Positions 36,769 to 49,859 of a DNA stretch of 64,000 bases are shown one piece after another. The DNA is from Pochonia chlamydosporia 170. Its lineage: Eukaryota; Ascomycota; Sordariomycetes; Hypocreales; Clavicipitaceae. Position 1 is the stretch's first letter. Each line of letters starts with the position of its first letter. A program made the position numbers and the translations under genes. The notes under the pieces were generated by a model. That model had not been told where the DNA came from. It saw only the letters and a program-made list of their open reading frames with translations, and did no database searches. Location of the stretch: NCBI RefSeq assembly GCF_001653235.2, contig NC_035793.1, positions 3,844,001-3,908,000 of the forward strand, written 5' to 3'.

Positions 36769-38319
36769 CGTCCTGCTGGCATTGTGTAACGCTTGAAATT
36801 GCCTTGAGCCTTGAGGAAGAATTGACAGAAGTCACCAGGCGGTCGTCTGGGAGACGCGATCCTGGTCGTGGGGTTCAACGCGCCTTCACGTGACTGTAAT
36901 GGTAAAGTTGGCGTTAGTTTTCACGAACGGTAAATGTAGTCTTGCGGGACGAATGTTACAAATAAAAATCGAAGGCAAAATCTCAGGGAAATGAAGAATT
37001 CTCACTAAGACTATTGCCTATCAACTTGGTTTGCGTTTCCCATCATTCATGCTGTGTATAAGGTGTTAGCTATCGCAGCCTCTCACCCGTTAGAACAGGC
37101 ATAGGGAGACGAGGCATTTCATAAACGGAATAACTCTAGTTGTGCTTCTACCAGCATTACACGGTGATTTTCTCCATAAGCAACATAAGTATCCGACGAT
37201 GGATCAAAAAGTGCTTCACGGGGAACGCAGAATTGTGGTCTTGCTTGACCAGAGGGCATGCATCTAAAAGACAGCTGTTAGACGTGCTAGGCTTACAATC
37301 ACAACAAGGCAAACAAGACACTTCATCATGATATTCGACAAGTGATGAAATTCCTTCTAGTAATTCGAACTAATAAAGGTTTCGAACTCGTCTAAGCCCG
37401 GACAAGATTCTCCATATAGTACATGAGAGAATCAATTTGTCACATATCATAAGTCTTCCATCTGGCGCGGCAATGCATGGCGACAACTCCATAAGTACTG
37501 ACTTCATAAAAGCAGTGCCCATTGCCCATAAGACATTCCATCATCATCTTTTTGCCCGCGCCCGACTCCCCACCACTTTATTCCGTGTACGACGAACCGC
37601 TTTGGCGGGGGGCAGAGCTGGGTCGACGCCCACGGCAACGGGCATATGGAGCAGGTTGGGACTTTCTTCGACTGAAAAGGGACTGATTAGTTGAAGGAGC
37701 ATAGTCCCGATCAAATGCCTTCCGTTGCAGCAGAATGTGTCAAGATGCAATGCAACCATGCCCTGCCGTCCAGCCGCATAAAGAAGTAGACGTTGGATCG
37801 TATGTGGCGGTGGCTTGTTGGGTGTTTCATCTTATAGAAGTCGAACACATCAAGCGATAGTAAGAACCCTGAAAACCTGACCGGAAAACAAAATTCCTTT
37901 GTATACCCTTGGCTCATCCCATTGTGAAGGCATGTATGTAGTCTATGGCGACGTATGCGGCTTCTAATATCCGACCACCATATCGAGCCTGTATTACTGT
38001 CCTTGGCTGGTGTCATTTGATTCAGGCCGAATACGAGTTTCAACACAAGGATATCTTTCGGGCCAACAAAACCCTACCCAGTGCACACTCACTGAAGCAT
38101 CAAGTTCGCTGCTGTCCGCAGCCAGGAAACGTGTATAACCGCCGGAACTGCAGTCGTAATCGCATTTCTTGCAGTATATGGGAATATGGCAACCCTTGTA
38201 TGACGGGCTAAGCCAGATTGTCTCCTATGCTGGCCACGCAGACCGCAGAACAAGCCAAAAGCGAGGTTTGGCGTCGGCGTGCCCTATTCATTATTCCGTT
38301 ATCTCGTCCTTCTTAAGCT
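36769..38319. other. Intergenic region, nothing recognised
   Basis: About 1.55 kb between the MEC1-like start and the DUF7703 gene stop. It holds the MEC1-like promoter on the left. Frames of up to about 110 codons occur on both strands without motifs or consistent splice signals. Confidence 0.45.
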
Positions 38320-39228
38320 TTATTTATCCGAATTCGTCGCATGGCCGTAGTCAATAGAATCGGTCGGAACGGTAGATGAGGCTTGATTAACAAGCTTGAT
38401 GAGGCGATTTAGGATGACGAATTCAACCTTCAGCTTAATGCCGTAAACACACGGTTTAAATGCGGCCTGCAGGTAGAAAAGATTGGCGCACTGGATGCCA
38501 ATCAGGGTGATATCCAGCGCGATGATGAGCAGATTCGTACATATCAGCTGTGATAGCATGTTTTTCTGCTTGCTTCTTTTCCATTCAATAGTAGACGGCG
38601 TGGCCCAGGAGCGCTCAAGGATCGGGGCGCGTTCGCGTAGGTAGTTACGCGTCTGAAATATGTAGAGAATGCCGAGGGCAGACTCCTGCACAACGAAGAC
38701 TACGAGCTGCACACGGTCCCAGATGAGGTTGAAGGAAGTGAGTTTTAATGTCGTTGCTTGCTGAACGGAGGCCAAGTTAGCAACTGTTCGCACCGCGTCT
38801 TTGTTAATACTCGGGCAGGCAACACTCACAGCTAGGGTACCAATCACAATGGTTGGAATAGAAAATACAATCGAGGTAAATATGAGGACAAGTTTGATGC
38901 GGCTTAGTGTCTTCGTGGTGTTGATGAGCAGATGTAGTCGTGAATAGAGGACCCAACTCTGGGGCACCACCATGATGAGCCATGTCAGGTAAATGATAAC
39001 TATGGCTGGTATCTTATCTTTCCAAATGTTATAGTCGGCCAGGATCATGAAAAGAGGCTGTAAAATCACGCCCCAAGACGTGAGCGCGCATGACCAGAAA
39101 TACAGACCACGGCGATGCTTGAAAAGAAGGAATAAGGATATATTGATCTCGATCCCGATGTACCATGAGATGCCGGTAAAAGCGGCAAACATCATAGACA
39201 TGGGCAAGTCCTGCATGAGGTCCTCCAT
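38320..39228 (-). CDS. DUF7703-type multi-pass membrane protein
   Basis: Intronless, 302 residues, with about seven hydrophobic segments. The second segment is followed by FKHRRGLYFWSCALTSWGV, and the fourth by the block QSWVLYSRLHLL. Then come VFSIPT and WDRVQLVVFVVQESALGILY. This order fits the fungal DUF7703 family of rhodopsin-like membrane proteins, whose function is unknown. The hydrophilic C-terminus is short. The start is the first ATG that gives an extracellular N-terminus before segment one. No neighbour suggests a pathway; the gene sits alone at the edge of a gene-poor stretch. Confidence 0.78.
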   Translation of the reverse strand: MEDLMQDLPMSMMFAAFTGISWYIGIEINISLFLLFKHRRGLYFWSCALTSWGVILQPLFMILADYNIWKDKIPAIVIIYLTWLIMVVPQSWVLYSRLHLLINTTKTLSRIKLVLIFTSIVFSIPTIVIGTLAVSVACPSINKDAVRTVANLASVQQATTLKLTSFNLIWDRVQLVVFVVQESALGILYIFQTRNYLRERAPILERSWATPSTIEWKRSKQKNMLSQLICTNLLIIALDITLIGIQCANLFYLQAAFKPCVYGIKLKVEFVILNRLIKLVNQASSTVPTDSIDYGHATNSDK

Positions 39229-42200
39229 TTTCAGAGACTCGTGTGTTATATCGGTGTTGTTGCTGGTAGCATGGTTGTCCGAGGTCTAGGCCAAAGCCGA
39301 GAAGCTGTGAGAGTGATGACAGAGTGAAGAGAGGATCGAAGCTGAGATGACGGAGCACTTGGAACTAGACGGCCTTGAGAAGGGAGACGCCTATTTCTAA
39401 TCGGCAATCGGTTGGGGTGGATTCAGACCTCGTACTACACCGTGTTGATGTGCCGTGCCGGCATGATCATCAGGGGCTCGGACAAGCCCTCTCGGCCCCC
39501 AAGCCTGCAAACACCAACAGGACGTCTTCAGCAGTTGCCATGTCTTAGACTACCCCTGCGTAGTTCGCATTGTGAAGCTCCAGCTCCCCAGCAAAGCAGG
39601 GATCAAGCTCCAACACCTGCCTGTCCGCCAAAATTTGATGAAACGTTTATTTCGTCAGATGGGCTTTGACACCTTTGGCTTGAGGACGAGTCAGTTCTTC
39701 CCGAGATGCTTTTTCTTGCTTCCCGTCCCGTAGATCGCGAGCTAATCTATCCTTCCTCCTTGGCAGTTTGTTAAATATCCGAAAAGCTCACCACTGGTAT
39801 GTTGGAGAGTGGACTATTTTAGTTCCTCTTAGTGCTTATTTATACCCATGCCACGGCAAGTTGAGATGTAGATTTGCTTTTCATGAAGCCAAATGCGAAC
39901 ATATTCAGGCTTCTTCACTTCCCACCAATTGTTTGTTATCAATTGAGAGAGCCTTCATTACTTGTTCAAGAGGCAAAGACTGGATTAGAGGTTGCAAACG
40001 CAAGGGAGAAGGATTCAAGGCTGTTCCGACGCAGCTGAGCTTAGCTCCCCTCCATTGTGCATGCTATGCAAGCCACTTACAACTACCGCTGGTATACAAC
40101 TTATCGGGCTAAGGCTGATTCTCGTGTTTTTCCAGCAAATAGTACTCCGTATTGACATAGACCATGGCGTTCTGACATTATTACACCATGACTCAGGGCA
40201 GCCGCCCTGGCATAAGGCCCCCCAGGGTCAGAGAAGAAAGGCGTTTTGCTTCGGTGAAACTTTTGGTAATCTGATTTTGCCTCCGCTTGACAACCGGTGA
40301 GTGCGGATGTTATCTTCGGAGAACTCCATATGCCGCTGGGGTTTCTCCATTTCTGTGCCGTCCCGCGTCTTACTTGGCATCCAAACCAGGGCAATCCCAA
40401 CCTTTTTCGTCCTTGAAGGGTGTGCTCAGACCCAAAACGCCGGGCGACTCTCCGAAGCGGATTAACGCATCCGCCATGATTGGACGGTAGGTGAAGTCGT
40501 GGCTGGGCTACTTTACAGCTCAATCCGCGGGGGGCAGGGAAGTTGTAAAATATGTGTGACATGGGCTGAGAGTAGCGTCTTCCAAGCTTCTCGCCCAGAC
40601 GGGACGGGATGCCAAGATGAAGCATCACATCAAACTGTAACTAACACCTGCTGCGAAACAACTCTGTGCGGGGTTTCAAATGTAAATCACCCTGCCGCAA
40701 GCTGTTCTTCCAAGCTATCGAGTTTGAGTGGTTGGAGGCGGCATTACCACACCAGAGGTTCTTACTCTGACAACAAAAGTTCAAGGAAATGGCCAAATAA
40801 CAAGACCACGTATTTATCACTATACAATTTCGATGGTGGTATATTGGCTCACATCTTGGTACGGGCAGGGCGCAACCGGTCTCAGACTGCGGCCTTGAAA
40901 CACTCTAGCCGATGATCAATACAGGAACATTGAAATGGACTGACTCTGCCGCACAAATTGTGCCTGTTCTGATGGAAATTCAACTTCAGTCCTCAACAGC
41001 TTACTGTCGTTCTTTGATACCCAACATGATGGCTCTTTCAGGTTCCATGTTTGCTGTCGTGTTGGGGATTTTGGCCTCCCAAGCAGTCCTGCTGCAATCG
41101 ACCCCAACATCGTGCAGTACATGAGGTTCTGGCAACCTGGTTGTCAAATTCTCTAGGTCTTGGCGAAGAAGAAAAACAGGCTATCGTCTCACTCATGCAT
41201 TCGAATTCCGTGGTGTTTGCAGCTGCCACTGTATGACTTTCCAGGCAGCTAGGACAAGTCCCTCGCTGGCGCATAAGACATATTGAGTCATCTAGCTTCA
41301 ATATTAATGGATTTGTAGAAGTGCCGGTATAAAGTCCGAATTTGAAGAAGGACTACAGGCTGTGTCAACTGCAAATGATCTAATCTGACGTGTTTAGGAC
41401 ATGTGTAGTTGAATAGAAAGAGGGCTCAGCTCTCATAAGCAATACTGTACTTAATAACCCATCTCCGCACATAGCTTGATTCGTCTATAAATGATCCAAA
41501 AGAAGATTGAGTAAGAAAAGAACCAAATCAGGAGCACTGAAGTACGCCAAACGTTCACAGTGAGAGCCTTGATTACTTACGGTCGATTCCGGCTTTATTA
41601 GCCTTCTAACAGCGGCAACATCGTCATCTATCACTTTCAAGCATACAGCAACCGCACAGTTTCACTCATGACCATGTTAGAAAAGGTCGTTACCCGCAGA
41701 TTTCTACCCAGAATTTGGTCAAACCTGAGCCGTCAGGTCCCCGGGAGGACGCCTTATGATTACAGCCGTGTCATAATCGGTGCAATCCCTAGAGTTCCAT
41801 CCCTAAACAAGACGCCTCTGGTGGCGGATACAAGCATATCCTATAAAGGAGGTTTAGTGCATAGTAGCATGTTGCAATACGGGCATAACAATGTTTTCTG
41901 GCCTGTATGGACAGGTCGCTGAGAGTTCAGCTTACAGCTACACCCCTTGGCCGTCAGAAACGAACCAGAAACGGTACAGCTTACCACCAAATGCTCCTGA
42001 GGATGAGGCCCCCATAAAGATACGTTTCATTTATGGCTTTTCTGGCCAGGTGTGTGACGTCTGGATCACCGCACTTACCGATCCCAGTAGTCTCTGGATT
42101 CTAACTGTGCTTCAACTCAGCCAAGAAGCAGCATAGTGACAACAGGACAACTTCTATCATTCTGCAGCATCTTGATCATTCTGTATTAAAGGCCAGGACG

Positions 42201-42679
42201 TGTGTGGTACATGGATAAGCTTAAAAGTCCACTGCAATAGTTGTGTGATAGGCATTCGGCGACCGCTGCCGCCCTTTGAAAGAGAACCTGGCCAAGCATA
42301 ATTCACAGTCGCATCAAATCCCGCTTGAAGAGATATTGCGTTCCACGGAGTCCCTTGCCATGACTCGATCTTAGTATACGAAATGGAACCGCCCAAGCAT
42401 GTGCACTCTGCTTATGATGTCGACCGCTTTACTGCAAGAACACGATATGTTGCGAAGCGGAGTACACCCGAAATCATGCCTTCCACCGCATACAGACGGA
42501 TATTTTGTACATGAATTTGCAGTCCAGTATTGCTGAGCGTTAAGGAGCTGTTCGGAGTGCGTATCGAATCAATGACATGTTCGGTGTCTTACGACCTTTC
42601 CCATTTCAAGAGACAATACGCACGCAGAAACGTGGCACGTAAATGTCTAATATTCGCGTTCAATGGCGACAATTAGTCG
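39229..42679. other. Gene-poor stretch, nothing recognised
   Basis: About 3.45 kb with only short conflicting open frames on both strands. Frames at 40101-40628 (minus), 41668-41922 and 41891-42136 (plus) reach 80-175 codons, but I see no family motif in them and no consistent splice pattern. The left end is the DUF7703 promoter. No inverted or terminal repeats were noticed by eye. Confidence 0.4.
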
Positions 42680-43240
42680 GCCGGGACGATCTCACTCGTT
42701 TGCTCTTGAAGGTTGCAATCGTCACAAAATTTGTTGCGGAATCCTCCCTCAGCATCATCAAGAAGTAGCTTGACGAGAGTGTCGCAGGCCGTGATCAGTG
42801 TTTTCCTTTCTGTAATCAGATCAAGATACTTCCCACCAGAGTCATTGATCTCGGGTTTTACACAGCGAATTCTCCTTTTGCACATGAGGGGTCCGGTCCT
42901 GACAGATGGACAGCTCTCCTTTATACTCCGGGTGGAACGTCCAGCTGTATCCTGACGCATAAATCCCTTGAAGGTTTGGAGGATGGCCTTGCTCCTGAAG
43001 AATATGCTCCAAACATTCGAGATTCCATCGTTTTCTCGAGAGCCCTCGATATGCACTGCCAATGGGTAAATTATCTGTGCATCTTTCAAGATTCCTACGA
43101 AGACTGGAGCCAAGAGGCACCGAAATTGCACGACACATATAACCACGTAGGCGGGCTCTTTGATATTTGTGGCCAGAAGACTCCTGGGGGATACGACAGC
43201 ACTCACAGGCAACAATATGACGGAGTCTAGCCATATTTCC
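42680..43240 (+). pseudogene. HET-domain (heterokaryon incompatibility) relic
   Basis: One plus-strand frame reads WVNYLCIFQDSYEDW at 43063-43107, close to the HET signature WIDSLCIIQDSxEDW. It is followed by a helix EAPKLHDTYNHVG that fits the usual M-x-IYxxA segment. Upstream, in another frame near 42820-42865, ILPTRVIDLG resembles the pre-HET stretch LPTRVIDV. Between these parts the frame changes and stops occur. Beyond 43230 only scattered similarity remains. I read this as a broken copy of a HET gene; the full-length parent cannot be reconstructed here. HET proteins trigger cell death after fusion of unlike hyphae. Confidence 0.6.
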
Positions 43241-43244
43241 ATTT

Positions 43245-46125
43245 AGTCGAGTTGATCTTACAATCACAACTTTGCAGCAGGCAACAAAGGCTGGACTCTG
43301 CAAAAGGATCTCCTCGCATCTCGGCTGCTCTCGTACACAGAAGGCGACATAGCAAAGAATAACCGCTGCTTCTGTTTTCTGCTTCTGGAGACGGTCCACG
43401 GCTTACTGAAATGGAAACTATCGATGAATTCGGGGGTAAAACTTCTGGTATACCCCAGTACCAGCCCGTCAGTATGTTGTCATCGACAAGAGACAAGATC
43501 ATTGATGAGTGCAAATGGAAAGACTTGCCAGGGGAAACATTCATCATTATCCAGTCCAAGAGTCTGCTGCGGTCTCAGACGTGACAGCAGGAGGAATGAT
43601 GGTTCGTTTCTCCCGGCCCACATAGAATACGTGAGGACACAGCACTCATGCTAAACCGAAGAGATTCTAATACTGGCTACGGTAGATTTGCTGACCAGTA
43701 GGTATACAAACCTCACGCGAATAGTTCAGCTACATTCCCGCAATTTGGAAAGCTAACATCTACGCAGCGGTGTCTCTGTCGGGTGGAAACAATCTCATAG
43801 ACCTGGACTGAGCTTCGCCATAGTGGTTGCGAGCCAGGGAGCCAGGATATGTTGACTCTACGGATGTTGTCTTTTCCATCCTGAGGCTAAATACTTCCTG
43901 GTACATGGTATTCATTGACTATCAGCTCAAGTCTTCTCGTATCCGACTCACGCTCTTTGTCAAGATACCCTATTGCTTCTGGGGTTCGGAAATGGTCGAC
44001 GAATCATCCCATCAAAACCAGGCAACGAGACTCCTGATTTCCCCAGGGCGGAGTGGAAGCATACGACAACTAAATATTTTTTTTTTGGAAAACTGCTGCT
44101 GGTTGACTTTGTGACCTGTTGGCATTAGGATATTCCGGTTGCTGCGAATGGTCGGGTTGACCCCGACAAGATGGCTGATGAAGCAATATAAAGGCGTGTA
44201 AAAAATGAACACATGGAAAGAAGAAGCTGTGCTGTACTGTATCAGTGCAACGCAATACAGTACATTCGATACCGCCATGAAAACAAACTGCTTCGTAAAC
44301 GTTCAGCATTTTGGTCGCACAGCCGCCACACGGCTAAAGTTAGCTCCGTGAGAAGACTCAAATCGTGACATCGAATGGTGCCCAAACTGATGTGCCACGG
44401 CACCAGGAGCGATAAGGCCAAAGGCGCCAAGCTGATCCGGTTCAATTTGGGGCGTTTGCCATTCCTTTGAGGAGGAAGAGGCAGACGAATGAAGAAGTAG
44501 GCGGCCTCCATTAGAACTTCACGTGGGCGGGACTCGCAAATCCACAGGTCGAGCATCTCCCGAAGAGGCGCCAGGCTGGGTTCCAATCAAAGAAGAGAGC
44601 GCCACAAAACATTGAAAGCTTTGGAGGAACGATCAGTGATCGGTGCTGCCGCCCACAGCACAGGTGGAATGCCAAGGGTCCCAAGCCACGGTATGGCGAT
44701 GCGATGAGGCACACTGGCAGGGTTGTTCGGAGCTACCTGGAGTCTATGACACATTTTGCGTTCTAGTTAGATGTTAGCAGGAGAGACTCCAGATGTCGTG
44801 TCAATCGAGCATTGCGCAGCTTATCTGATGATTTTCATGAGGGGAAGCTGCAGTCGTCAGTTATTCAGCAGCGGCCCAATCTCAATGACACATTTCGGGG
44901 GCCTGCAGGCGTTGAAGCTGTTGTGCGATACCTGGCACGGTCGCATTGCCTGGCGGTCGATACCACCAAGCATGCTTTCAATGGCGTGACTGGTGGCGGA
45001 GACTTTGTTGAAGCGATGGGTCAGCCATGTTTGCAGACTTGCAGTGCAGCGCTGAGCTGAGCTTCATGCATGCGCGTACTTTCATCGGACGACATGACGA
45101 AACAAATCTGTGTTTGGGCGGTTTCTGTGTCACAGCAGGAGCACCAAAAAAAAAAGGCACAAGGGTCTTGCCATTTGGGTCAATATTGACATTGAGGCTG
45201 CTCGGCAGTGCTGTGGAAGGAACAGGCATCAAATGGCAATGGCTCCTTGCTTCCTTGCTTATCAATGCCCACAAGGAAGCGAAGCCGCAAGGCCAGGCCA
45301 GGTTTGAAGTTTGAAGTTTGAGAACGCCTGGAACAAAACGCCTGGGCCAAGGCACAAGCCAAAACTGGGCTTCACAGAACGTGCGCTGTTCCCATCCTCG
45401 AGTCAAGTTCCAATTTTTTTTTTGTCGCCTCCATGTCCCTCCGCCCCATTAGTATTTGATATTAACAATGCAGTGAAACCTCTCTCCAAACACTTTTCCC
45501 CTTCCATTGTCTCCCCTCGCAACTTCTACTATAAACATCTTTTTTTGCAGTTCACGCCAGAGCAAGGCCCGCCTACAACTACGACCTCATCCCGCGTCTC
45601 CCGTGTCGACTCGTCGCTCCTTTCGCCACCCTGCAACATCATCCCCATCCAGCAAAGACCAAATCAACCAGGTCGCAGAGCCGTCACTAGCTGACCCACC
45701 TCGATCTGGTGCCAGCTTATCTTACCACCAGCTGTGATACAACAATTCTTGGCGTTGGCACGCAAGTGCAACCCAATTCTGCGCTTGTCCAAGCACTGAG
45801 ACACACGTCTTCAGGTTTCTGGCACTGGTTGCCGCCCGTTCGCTGCCGTTTGACACTGATTGTTTTAAGCTTAATCCGTCAGCGCCTGTTGGCTTCGTAC
45901 GTCTTGCCACCGAAGCTTAGAAGGCAGGCTGTGTGTTCGGGGAACGTGGTACTCCAGGTGCTTTGTTGAACAAAGCAGAAATAAAAGGAACCGTGGTGCC
46001 CGCACACTCGCTACGCTCTTCGACCGCATCTTCCTCAACGCATCTCGGTCAAGAATCGATTCTGTTCTTTCCTGGTGATTCCCCAGACCGCACCTGAACC
46101 ACCCCATCCATCATCGCGCTATTTG
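43245..46125. other. Gene-poor stretch and carrier gene leader
   Basis: About 2.9 kb. The first 900 bases may contain further decayed HET-gene sequence. The rest shows no gene. Homopolymer runs lie near 44079 (T), 45148 (A) and 45415 (T). From about 45420 the sequence is pyrimidine-rich and suits the promoter and long 5' leader of the carrier gene at 46126. Confidence 0.4.
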
Positions 46126-47913
46126 ATGGATTTCGCTGGCGGCTTCCCTAAGCCGACGTCGTTTCGACTGGCCCAGCTGGCACAAGACGCATATGACCTC
46201 CCTCTGAAGCTCTTCAAGCAAAATGACAGCCCCGAGACGCATCCATCTTTGGCATATCTATGCCTGCTTGTTTTCGAGGCGGTCTTGGAGGTAGTGTGCG
46301 TTAGCTTACCCGGGTACATTATTGCTCGATTGGGTCATTTCGATGCCGATAAGCAAAAGTTCTTGGCCAACTTGAATGTTATGCTGTTCACGCCATGCCT
46401 CAGTATGTATCCTACCTGCGATGACACCAGGACTTGAATCTGACATGACGGTACTCCCACAGTTTTCACGAAGCTTGCGTCACAGCTAAACGCCGAGAAG
46501 TTATCCGAGCTTGCGATCATCCCCGCCATCTTCATTGTCCAGACTGCTGTATCCTGGGTCGTATCCGTTCTTGTGGCCAAAGCCTTCCGATTCAATAAGC
46601 GAGCATCCAACTTTGTCACTGCCATGGGAGTCTTTGGAAACTCGAACTCGCTTCCCATCTCCCTTGTTATGTCATTGTCGCAGACCATCAAGGGTCTCCA
46701 TTGGGACAGGATACCAGGTGACAACGACGACGAAGTTGCTGCTCGAGGTATCTTATATCTGTTGATTTTCCAGCAACTCGGTCAACTCGTGCGCTGGAGC
46801 TGGGGTTACCACGTTCTGCTGGCACCCAAAGACAAGTACCCCGAGTACCAAGCCGACATTACGGAGGCTGGGCAACAGCCGTATCGCGATGACCCTGAAG
46901 ATGATGAAAATCGTGACATTATGGATCGTCTCGATGGCGACACGGAAGAGGAGGAAGAGAACCGAAGTGTCGACTCCCGTGATTATATTCCCGCAGGTCG
47001 AACTCCTGTTGCGGGTGCATCTCATGCGTCCGTGACGGACTCTAGTGACGACGAGGAACTGCTTGCACCCAAGAAAGCCAAGGCAACCTATTCAACGTTT
47101 GTTCACACGCAGAATGGCGTCACCAATCGGAGCGACATCGCCGCCCGCTTTCCTCACGTCCGCAGTGATGTGGATGAAGAAAGCTCTGCATGGGCTCGTT
47201 TCCAGGCGTACTGGGACAGTGCGATCCAGCGAACCTACAACGCTATGCCTCGCCCGTTCCAAATCATCGCAAGTTTCTTGAAGCGTGCTACTGTGAAAAC
47301 AACGACATTTGTGTGGGAATTCATGAACCCTCCTTTGTGGGCCATGCTTTTCGCTGTGCTCGTCGCCTCCATCCCGTCGCTTCAGAAGCTGTTCTTTGAG
47401 GAAGGAACCTTTATCAACAATAGTGTCACAAACGCTGTAAAGTCCAGCGGCGGAGTTGCGGTTCCTTTGATTTTGGTCGTCCTCGGCGCAAATCTGGCAC
47501 GAAATACCATGGCCCGCGACGACACCCATGACCCCGAGGAAGAGCAGATCGGAACCAAGTTGCTTGTTGCTTCCCTCTTGAGCCGCATGCTCCTCCCTAC
47601 CGTCATCATGGCTCCAATCCTAGCCATCACCGCCAAGTACCTTAGCGTCAGCATTCTAGACGATCCAATTTTCATCATCGTCTGTTTTCTTCTCACTGGT
47701 GCTCCAAGCGCTCTTCAGTTGGCACAGATTTGCCAGATCAACATGGTTTTCGAGAAGACCATGGGTCGTATCTTGTTCCAGAGCTATGTCATCTGGTAAG
47801 TCAAGCAAACGTTGTACACAACAAGACATGAGCTAATTTGTTTTTGCAGGATTCTTCCGTCTACTCTTGTCCTTGTCATGATGGCACTCGAAGTGGTCGA
47901 GTGGGCCAAGTAA
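46126..47913 (+). CDS. Auxin-efflux-carrier family transporter (Ecm3-like)
   Basis: Three exons, 46126-46402, 46463-47795 and 47850-47913, giving 557 residues. N-terminal hydrophobic segments hold the family pattern (VCVSLPGYIIARLGHF, then NLNVMLFTPCL), followed by FTKLASQL and the substrate-crossover block NSNSLPISLV. A long acidic cytosolic loop (residues about 210-330, EEEEEN and SSDDEELL) separates two membrane halves. The C-terminal half has VPLILVVLGANL and SALQLAQI. This is the plan of yeast Ecm3/YLR152C-type proteins of the AEC superfamily, located in the ER or plasma membrane. Substrate is unknown. The short last exon adds LVLVMMALEVVEWAK and finishes the final membrane segment. Confidence 0.9.
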
Positions 47914-48418
47914 TTCGAAACTGGACATACCGTTCTGTTTGATAATTTTTATCTCTTAATTGTGAGCTTTGGTTTAAGCGTGCGTCTGCTGCCTGCAGAT
48001 TTGCATTTGGTACACATTGCATTCTTAGGGGAAAAATTCGGGTTTTGGGTAAGATATTGAGCCAGTATCGCAGTCTTTGTGCGTAATGGTGCATGATTTG
48101 CAAGGCCTCTCATAGCCTCCACGAGGCTCAAATGAGAATTCAGGATCGGCGTTTGGATTGATATTAGGCAGTACAGAAAAGTACTTTGTTGTATGATATA
48201 GCGCAATGCAACGGGCATGACCAAATTGAAGAGAAGAACCTTTTGTGTATGCCAATACCCTGATTCTATATCCAGTTTGGTGAGCACCTAGTAATCGGCC
48301 ATGTGTGAAAATCCAATGGGCAAGATGGCCAACAGGCAAATTAGTGGGATAAAACATGTCGACGATATCCGGGACAACGTGGAAAGAAAAGCAAAGCAAC
48401 CAAGGTCCCGCGACCACA
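47914..48418. other. Convergent 3' intergenic region
   Basis: About 500 bases between the 3' ends of the carrier gene (plus) and the flavoprotein gene (minus). It holds both 3' untranslated regions and no other visible feature. Confidence 0.45.
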
Positions 48419-49366
48419 TTAAGCCCCGTTGACCAAACCAGCATCGGAAACCAAGGCCCAGTCTCGAACCTTGCCTTGCCAGTCACTAATTCTGACATCC
48501 TTGATGTCGACGATAATGACTCGCACCTCCTCCCCGGCTACGAAATGGCCGCCTCTCCCATCGGTGCCCGTGTTACTATCCTGGCGGAAAATGGCTTCTC
48601 CTTCCTCAAAAGTGTTGTTGGCGAGATGCTGTTCCGTGAAGTACTTCTCCTCTTCGGAGCCAGACGGGGCCAGGCGGGCTGCTCCTCCTATGGTTGCGCT
48701 GATGCTGGACACGGCTGTAGAGTTGAGGTTTAGGAGAAGGGAGGCCAGACTAGAGCGGTGCTCGGGACCTGGAGAGCCTCCGGACATGCGGCGGCCCTGG
48801 GTGGGTGGACGGTGTGAGACCCCTAATAGTATGAGTTGATGGGTTCTAAGGAAGCATGGGGTATATGAGAAGACAGTGGAGAGCTGGAAACTTAAAGAGG
48901 AAGGTTCTGGTGAAAGTAGGGAATAGGAAATCATGACATGTGGACTAAGAGAACCTACAGTCGTGAACGAGTAGGGAAACACTGGGGTTAGCGACAATGT
49001 TGGTTGTCTTTCGGGAAGCCGGATTGGTGGTCATGACAATGACGGGGACTGAGGAGTATGGCGACGATGGGAGATATGTGTAGTTCATGAGCGAGACATG
49101 TGGCACATTATCGGTACATGTGGCCAGATGTAGCTAGTTTGATGGATGAATAGCGTCAATATGGATTTGATTTTTGGTTGTAGGCTCATGTGAAGATATG
49201 AGCCGAGCCCATGAAGCCTCATATCAGATGGCGGGGTAGGGATGGACATGTAACTCACGAATCGAGCATTTTCCAGACATTGCACCACTTCATCTGGGAG
49301 TTTGTTGGTGGTTTGCTTATGAGTATCGCCTTCTGAGGCTTCGTAGTTGAGCGGAATTTTGTCCAT
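48419..49366 (-). CDS. Pyridoxamine-5'-phosphate-oxidase-like flavoprotein
   Basis: Three exons: 49259-49366, 48959-49133 and 48419-48822, giving 228 residues. Introns are long for this window (125 and 136 bases). The start LPDEVVQCLENARF continues as LHLATCTDNVPHVSLMNYTY, a split-barrel FMN-binding fold of the PNPOx-like type. It resembles yeast YLR456W/YPR172W. Next come VIVMTTNPASRKTTN and VSLLVHDWVSHRPPTQGR, then a Ser-rich insertion and the closing block VIIVDIKDVRISDWQGKV. True pyridoxamine oxidase activity is unproven for this subgroup, so the role is given only as flavin-binding. All three exon phases agree. Confidence 0.88.
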
Positions 49367-49859
49367 GGTTGTAGAATCTGTTGCTGGATAGAAATGGTCT
49401 TTGTATGTGTCGGCTCACGCGCGTCGTCAAAATGCAAGAGGAGCATCCGACCTGCTGTTTCCACAGGTTGAGCTTCCGAACGTGGGGCAACTTTGGTACA
49501 GTGCTGGGAGGGTCAAGTGTGACAACTCGGCTTAGTAACCAGAGCTGTGGGAGCTCTGAAAAAACCGGAGCCATCAAACTGACCCCAGATTTTCTCAATG
49601 CATTTTCGGCAACCAGACACCTGGACACACTGACTGACGTCGGCCTACGGCTTTCTTCTGGTACCGGCTACATTCGGCTCCCCACGGTCGGATGCGCCTT
49701 TGCCAATAAACCCGTTTGAACCGAAAACATAACCTTCGTGAATGCCAATTGCCAGCGACTCTTCCAACCTTTTTTAGAAAATTTATTCATGGTCGCCCTT
49801 TGGTCTGGGGATATTCTACGCGCTCAATTCTCGAGACCTTCCTCGCCATATCTGCAGCC
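49367..49859. promoter_or_regulatory. Divergent promoter region, flavoprotein and MCC alpha
   Basis: A 493-base region between divergent starts. The carboxylase frame stays open upstream to about 49716 but the mitochondrial presequence starts at the ATG at 49860. No factor site is asserted. Confidence 0.45.

Noticed and set aside
40101..40628. 175-codon minus-strand open frame
   Set aside because: No recognisable motif, no promoter or splice context, and overlapping frames on the other strand; judged chance in a gene-poor stretch.
41668..42136. Two overlapping plus-strand frames of about 80 codons
   Set aside because: They could not be joined by a credible intron and match no family I know.
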